Shown piece by piece: positions 61,338 through 64,000 of a DNA stretch of 64,000 nt (positions are counted from its first letter, which is position 1; the number at the start of each line of letters is the position of its first letter). The notes under the pieces are model-generated. The model was not told the origin of the DNA and searched no databases. It worked only from the letters and a program-made list of their open reading frames with translations. The stretch is from Burkholderiaceae bacterium (GTDB lineage: Bacteria; Pseudomonadota; Gammaproteobacteria; Burkholderiales; Burkholderiaceae). A program made the position numbers and the translations under genes. Location: NCBI GenBank assembly GCA_947448625.1, contig CANFOT010000004.1, positions 51,389-115,388 on the forward strand, given 5' to 3'.

Positions 61338-62510
61338 ATGAAGGAAAAATATTCTAGACAGGAAATCTTGGATTTAATTTGGTCGCTGCCTATTTCAAAA
61401 GTTTCAAACCAACTTAGGGTGTCAGCTAGCTGCTTATCAAAATGGTGTGATATTGCCGAGGTTCCCAAGCCCCCGATGGGCCATTGGATCAAAAAAGAGT
61501 TGGGCAAACCACTGCCTGAAATGCCATCACTTCATGTTTGGAGTAATGGAGATGAGCCAGAATTTTCTACTGTAGATAATCTTCCAAGAGTTAAAAATTT
61601 AGCTCGAGAAAAGTCTCCGGTTAAAGATGTACCTGCGGAAGAGTTAGCAGCAGAAACGGCGACCTTTGAAATTAATGGCAATTTTCCAATCTATCAAGGT
61701 CGGTCTTTCCATCCGGCTATTGAAGAAACTTTCAAGGGTTTAGATAAGTCAAAAACCAATCGATTCGGGCGTTGGGAGTCTAAATTTGGGTTTGATGCTC
61801 AGATATCTCCCGATAATGTACCCAGGGCAAAAAGAATTCTTCAAACGATTCTCAATATGTATTTGAGCAACGGTGCTGAAGTAAAAAGTTATCAGCGCTG
61901 GTCAAATGGCCGCTCTCGGCCTGTTTTGGTTATTGATGGCGAGTCTATTTTGTTTAGTTTTTATGAAACTGCCACTAGGCATATTCCACCTTTACGACGT
62001 CAATCTTCTTATATGAGTTATGACGGCCACAGAAGGACTTATATGGCTAGTATTGACTACACGGCTAGTGGAAAGCTTGAATTAAAGATTAGTCATGTAG
62101 ATCTGTATTCAGAGCGAACACTGAAAGATTCCTCTAATAAATCGGTTGAAGAGGGGCTTTCTACAATCTCTGAAATAGTCTCCGACCTAATGGTGAGGGG
62201 TAGGGCTGATCGGATTGAGAGGGAGGCGAAGGAGTTTGAGCGAGAGCGTTTACGAAAGATCGAGCAAGATAAGGCTGATGAGTTTGAGAGGAAAAAGCAT
62301 CAGTGGCAGGACCTACAAGAAAATGCTTCTGAATGGGCTGCTCTTCAAGAAATAAGAGCATTTATCAATGCCTTGAAGGCTGATAGGTATTTCCGCAAAA
62401 AACACCCTGATTGGCGCTTATGGGTAAGTTGGGCCTCGGATCAAGTGAATGGACGCGATCCCATTTACAAGATTAGAAATGGAAAAGCCCTCCCTGGGGC
62501 CCCAATATAG
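61338..62510 (+). CDS. Accessory HTH-domain protein of unknown function
   Basis: A 390-residue protein with an N-terminal domain YSRQEILDLIWSLPISKVSN, VSASCLSKWCDIAEVPKPPMGHW about residues 5-49, which matches the YDLVWSxPMxxLA...LAKxCxxxxIPxPPxGYW pattern of uncharacterised HTH-like proteins common in mobile islands. The middle is beta-rich; residues about 295-320 are a charged coiled coil (RIEREAKEFERERLRKIEQD). The ATG has GGAGCGGGG upstream. It is the first gene inside the putative integrated element. No enzymatic motif is visible. Confidence 0.65.
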   Translation: MKEKYSRQEILDLIWSLPISKVSNQLRVSASCLSKWCDIAEVPKPPMGHWIKKELGKPLPEMPSLHVWSNGDEPEFSTVDNLPRVKNLAREKSPVKDVPAEELAAETATFEINGNFPIYQGRSFHPAIEETFKGLDKSKTNRFGRWESKFGFDAQISPDNVPRAKRILQTILNMYLSNGAEVKSYQRWSNGRSRPVLVIDGESILFSFYETATRHIPPLRRQSSYMSYDGHRRTYMASIDYTASGKLELKISHVDLYSERTLKDSSNKSVEEGLSTISEIVSDLMVRGRADRIEREAKEFERERLRKIEQDKADEFERKKHQWQDLQENASEWAALQEIRAFINALKADRYFRKKHPDWRLWVSWASDQVNGRDPIYKIRNGKALPGAPI

Positions 62511-62533
62511 CTTTTTTAGCTAATTAGACTTAA

Positions 62534-62559
62534 ATATTGTGTAATATATTACACAATAT
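62534..62559. promoter_or_regulatory. 26-bp perfect palindrome, operator of the XRE gene
   Basis: The palindrome, centred between 62546 and 62547, has the half-site ATATTGTGTAATA. A -10-like GATAAT follows at 62564-62569, so bound protein would cover the -35. It lies 17 bp before the ATG of the XRE gene, a classic autorepressor arrangement of antitoxin-like regulators. Confidence 0.75.
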
Positions 62560-62575
62560 ATGGGATAATATCTTC

Positions 62576-63058
62576 ATGAACTTACGCGAAATTGGTCTCA
62601 AAGTTGGGCAGCGTCGTGCTGATCTGGGTTTATCCCAGGATCGGTTGGCAAAGCTTTGCGGTCTTTCAAGGTCCACTATCCACCATTTAGAGAAAGGCAC
62701 TTTGAAGGATTTGGGTGCTGCTAAATTGCTCTCCTTGCTGTCCCTATTGGGTTTGGATGTCATCACTCAAGAGCACAGCAAAAAACATCATGGCTTGGAT
62801 ATGGCCAGTAAAACTGCAAGCGTTAGTTATAAGACTAAGCTTCACAGTAGCGACTTATCTCATTCATTAGCATGTGGAAAATTACCGGAAAGTATTTTTC
62901 CGCATGTGGCAACATTGCTAGATGAGGCGCCTTTAGAAATTATTGTGTCCGCAGTTGAGGAGGCAGCAGCAGTAAATCATGTTGCCCCCAAACTAATTTG
63001 GAAAAATATTGATCGGTGGGCGCATGAGATGCATTCACCAAGATTGGCATGGGCTTAA
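62576..63058 (+). CDS. XRE-family HTH regulator, antitoxin-like
   Basis: A 160-residue protein with an N-terminal HTH (IGLKVGQRRADLGLSQDRLA, then LCGLSRSTIHHLEKGT; about residues 4-42) and a C-terminal domain that would contact the partner toxin. I chose ATG 62576 as start (MNLREIG); an upstream in-frame TTG at 62537 lies inside the palindrome. The downstream gene starts 3 bp after its stop, so the two are co-translated. A 26-bp palindrome precedes it. Function as antitoxin is inferred from the partner. Confidence 0.8.
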   Translation: MNLREIGLKVGQRRADLGLSQDRLAKLCGLSRSTIHHLEKGTLKDLGAAKLLSLLSLLGLDVITQEHSKKHHGLDMASKTASVSYKTKLHSSDLSHSLACGKLPESIFPHVATLLDEAPLEIIVSAVEEAAAVNHVAPKLIWKNIDRWAHEMHSPRLAWA

Positions 63059-63061
63059 TTG

Positions 63062-63727
63062 ATGACGACTATCGTTGAACGTAATTTACCTTCAGGGGTT
63101 TGGGAGGATTTGCTGCCACATGCACTTTTGATTATTGAAGATATTAAGAGTCATGGGACGCCCGATCCATTCTGGACTTTCGGGGGTGGTACCGTATTAA
63201 TGTTTCGATATCAGCATCGTCTTAGTAAAGACATTGATATCTTTGTCCCAGATCCGCAGTACTTGGGCTTTGTCACGCCGCGCCTAAGTGATGTAGCTGC
63301 AGCAGTGAGTACGGATTATGTCGAAGATCAAAGTTCATACGTTAAGCTAATTCGCCCAGAGGGGGAGATTGACTTTGTGGCCTCTCCAAACCTAACTGAA
63401 GCGCCATTTGAGATGTGGAATATTGGTGGGCAACATATTCGGGTGGAAACAGCTGCAGAGATTGTGGCAAAGAAATTATGGCATCGAGGCGACAGGGCAA
63501 CTGCCCGTGATTTATTTGACTTGTCTTTAGTCATTGAGCGTGAGCCCGAGGCATTGATAAAAGCAGCTAAATTCTTGCGAAAGAATGCTGATCCATTTAT
63601 AAGTCAGATAGCAATCAGAGCATCAGTATTAAAGGCGCAGTTTGCTGAGATTGATGTATTAAATTACAAGCCAAGCTACGACGAGGCAGTTCAGCGGGCG
63701 ACCAAATTTTTACAGTCTCTTAAATAA
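63062..63727 (+). CDS. AbiEii-like nucleotidyltransferase, toxin candidate
   Basis: A 221-residue nucleotidyltransferase of the AbiEii/AbiGii toxin family: FGGGTVLMFRYQHRLSKDIDIF (split; about residues 40-61) with Asp57 and Asp59 as metal ligands and a third acid in GEIDFVAS (about 99-106); KKLWHRGDRATARDLFDLSL (about 137-156) completes the family core. AbiEii-type proteins block growth by nucleotidylating a target such as tRNA. The partner here is an XRE-type HTH protein, not the usual AbiEi winged-helix antitoxin. ATG 63062 lies 3 bp after the partner stop; TTG 63059 is an alternative start. Confidence 0.82.
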   Translation: MTTIVERNLPSGVWEDLLPHALLIIEDIKSHGTPDPFWTFGGGTVLMFRYQHRLSKDIDIFVPDPQYLGFVTPRLSDVAAAVSTDYVEDQSSYVKLIRPEGEIDFVASPNLTEAPFEMWNIGGQHIRVETAAEIVAKKLWHRGDRATARDLFDLSLVIEREPEALIKAAKFLRKNADPFISQIAIRASVLKAQFAEIDVLNYKPSYDEAVQRATKFLQSLK

Positions 63728-63875
63728 ATTTTTCATCACTTTGACGCGGTAATCTAGTTACGGAGTGGCGATATATGTTCGTCGGATTGTTGATCCGCGT
63801 GTCTTCGGGCTATTTAGATGAATCGAAGTTGCCTTAAAAGTTCATATCGACGAATGCAGAAGATTAAGTGAGAAT
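63728..63875. other. Gene-poor accessory DNA
   Basis: No RNA gene or well-supported frame is visible between the toxin gene and the partial frame at the right edge. Short hairpins are present but have no terminator-like T-tract. Confidence 0.4.
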
Positions 63876-64000
63876 TTAAAACTCCCTCAAAAACCTTAAA
63901 GTAAATACACGGGTTTGTATGAGCCCATTTTGCACTCCCATATCTCGCCCATACTGTAGAGAAAATCTTCCGATATCGGTATGCATGAGGCTGCTGAGCA
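63876..64000 (-). CDS. Possible 3' end of a gene entering from the right
   Basis: A minus-strand frame runs from the window edge for 41 codons to a TAA at 63878-63876, with an ending like FTLRFLREF. Forty-one open codons are not significant by chance alone, so coding is uncertain. Confidence 0.25.
   Translation of the reverse strand, partial: LSSLMHTDIGRFSLQYGRDMGVQNGLIQTRVFTLRFLREF

Noticed and set aside
1..64000. CRISPR arrays, insertion sequences and rRNA genes
   Set aside because: I looked for regularly spaced repeats, transposase motifs and conserved rRNA stretches and saw none; only tRNA fragments are present.

Overview
The window looks like chromosome of a freshwater betaproteobacterium of the order Burkholderiales, most likely Polynucleobacter or a close relative. 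Grounds are the moderate-to-low GC, the many tctC/Bug-type periplasmic receptors, the nirBD-nasA-trpD2 nitrate operon with a Tat-exported nrtA, and the general gene repertoire. This is a family-level inference from protein style; no rRNA gene is present.

Layout. 1-7.8 kb: uptake-type binding proteins (TRAP/DctP-like and Bug) divergent from a LysR regulator, a heme lipoprotein, an OprB-like porin, and a four-gene envelope cluster (two tandem DUF6644-like membrane proteins, an exported protein of unknown function, a DUF6152-like protein). 8-12.5 kb: a LuxR-type response regulator, hybrid histidine kinase and outer-membrane barrel in one operon, flanked on both sides by small exported proteins and by copies of a 13-bp box (ACTTTAGCTCTAG) that may be the regulator's operator. 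12.6-15.4 kb: nitroreductase, DUF1348 protein and two HPP-family membrane proteins. 15.4-27.9 kb: nitrogen assimilation, with trpD2, nasA, nirD, nirB and nrtA on the minus strand, and cobA (siroheme supply for NirB), a second nrtA, nrtB, the ABC ATPase and cynS (cyanase) on the plus strand. 27.9-39.7 kb: a putative carboxylate catabolic region with four Bug receptors lacking membrane partners, a LysR regulator, two amidohydrolase-2 proteins, an Ldh2-type dehydrogenase, an MBL hydrolase and two MmgE/PrpD paralogues.

43.8-51.5 kb holds the most notable system: an EgtB-like iron enzyme (SenA type), a selenophosphate synthetase (SelD/SenC), a complete PhnCDE-like ABC transporter, EgtD (hercynine synthesis) and, convergent, a TIGR04348-type glycosyltransferase (SenB type). 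Together they specify selenoneine synthesis from histidine and selenium. The embedded importer is the obvious candidate for selenium-substrate uptake, and a 41-codon Cys-containing ORF is joined stop-to-start to senA.

51.7-60.9 kb is mixed housekeeping: CHRD protein, SodC lipoprotein, FolB-like, FAD oxidoreductase, AlkB-like, MAPEG, MpaB-like, LON-domain, DUF2244, Rrf2 regulator and an exonuclease/GIY-YIG fusion. At 61.2 kb a 45-nt 3' fragment of tRNA-Lys with its terminator marks a probable attachment site. To its right begins accessory DNA: an HTH protein of unknown function, and an XRE regulator plus AbiEii-like nucleotidyltransferase pair behind a 26-bp perfect palindrome. This is read as the far end of an integrative element that continues beyond the window.
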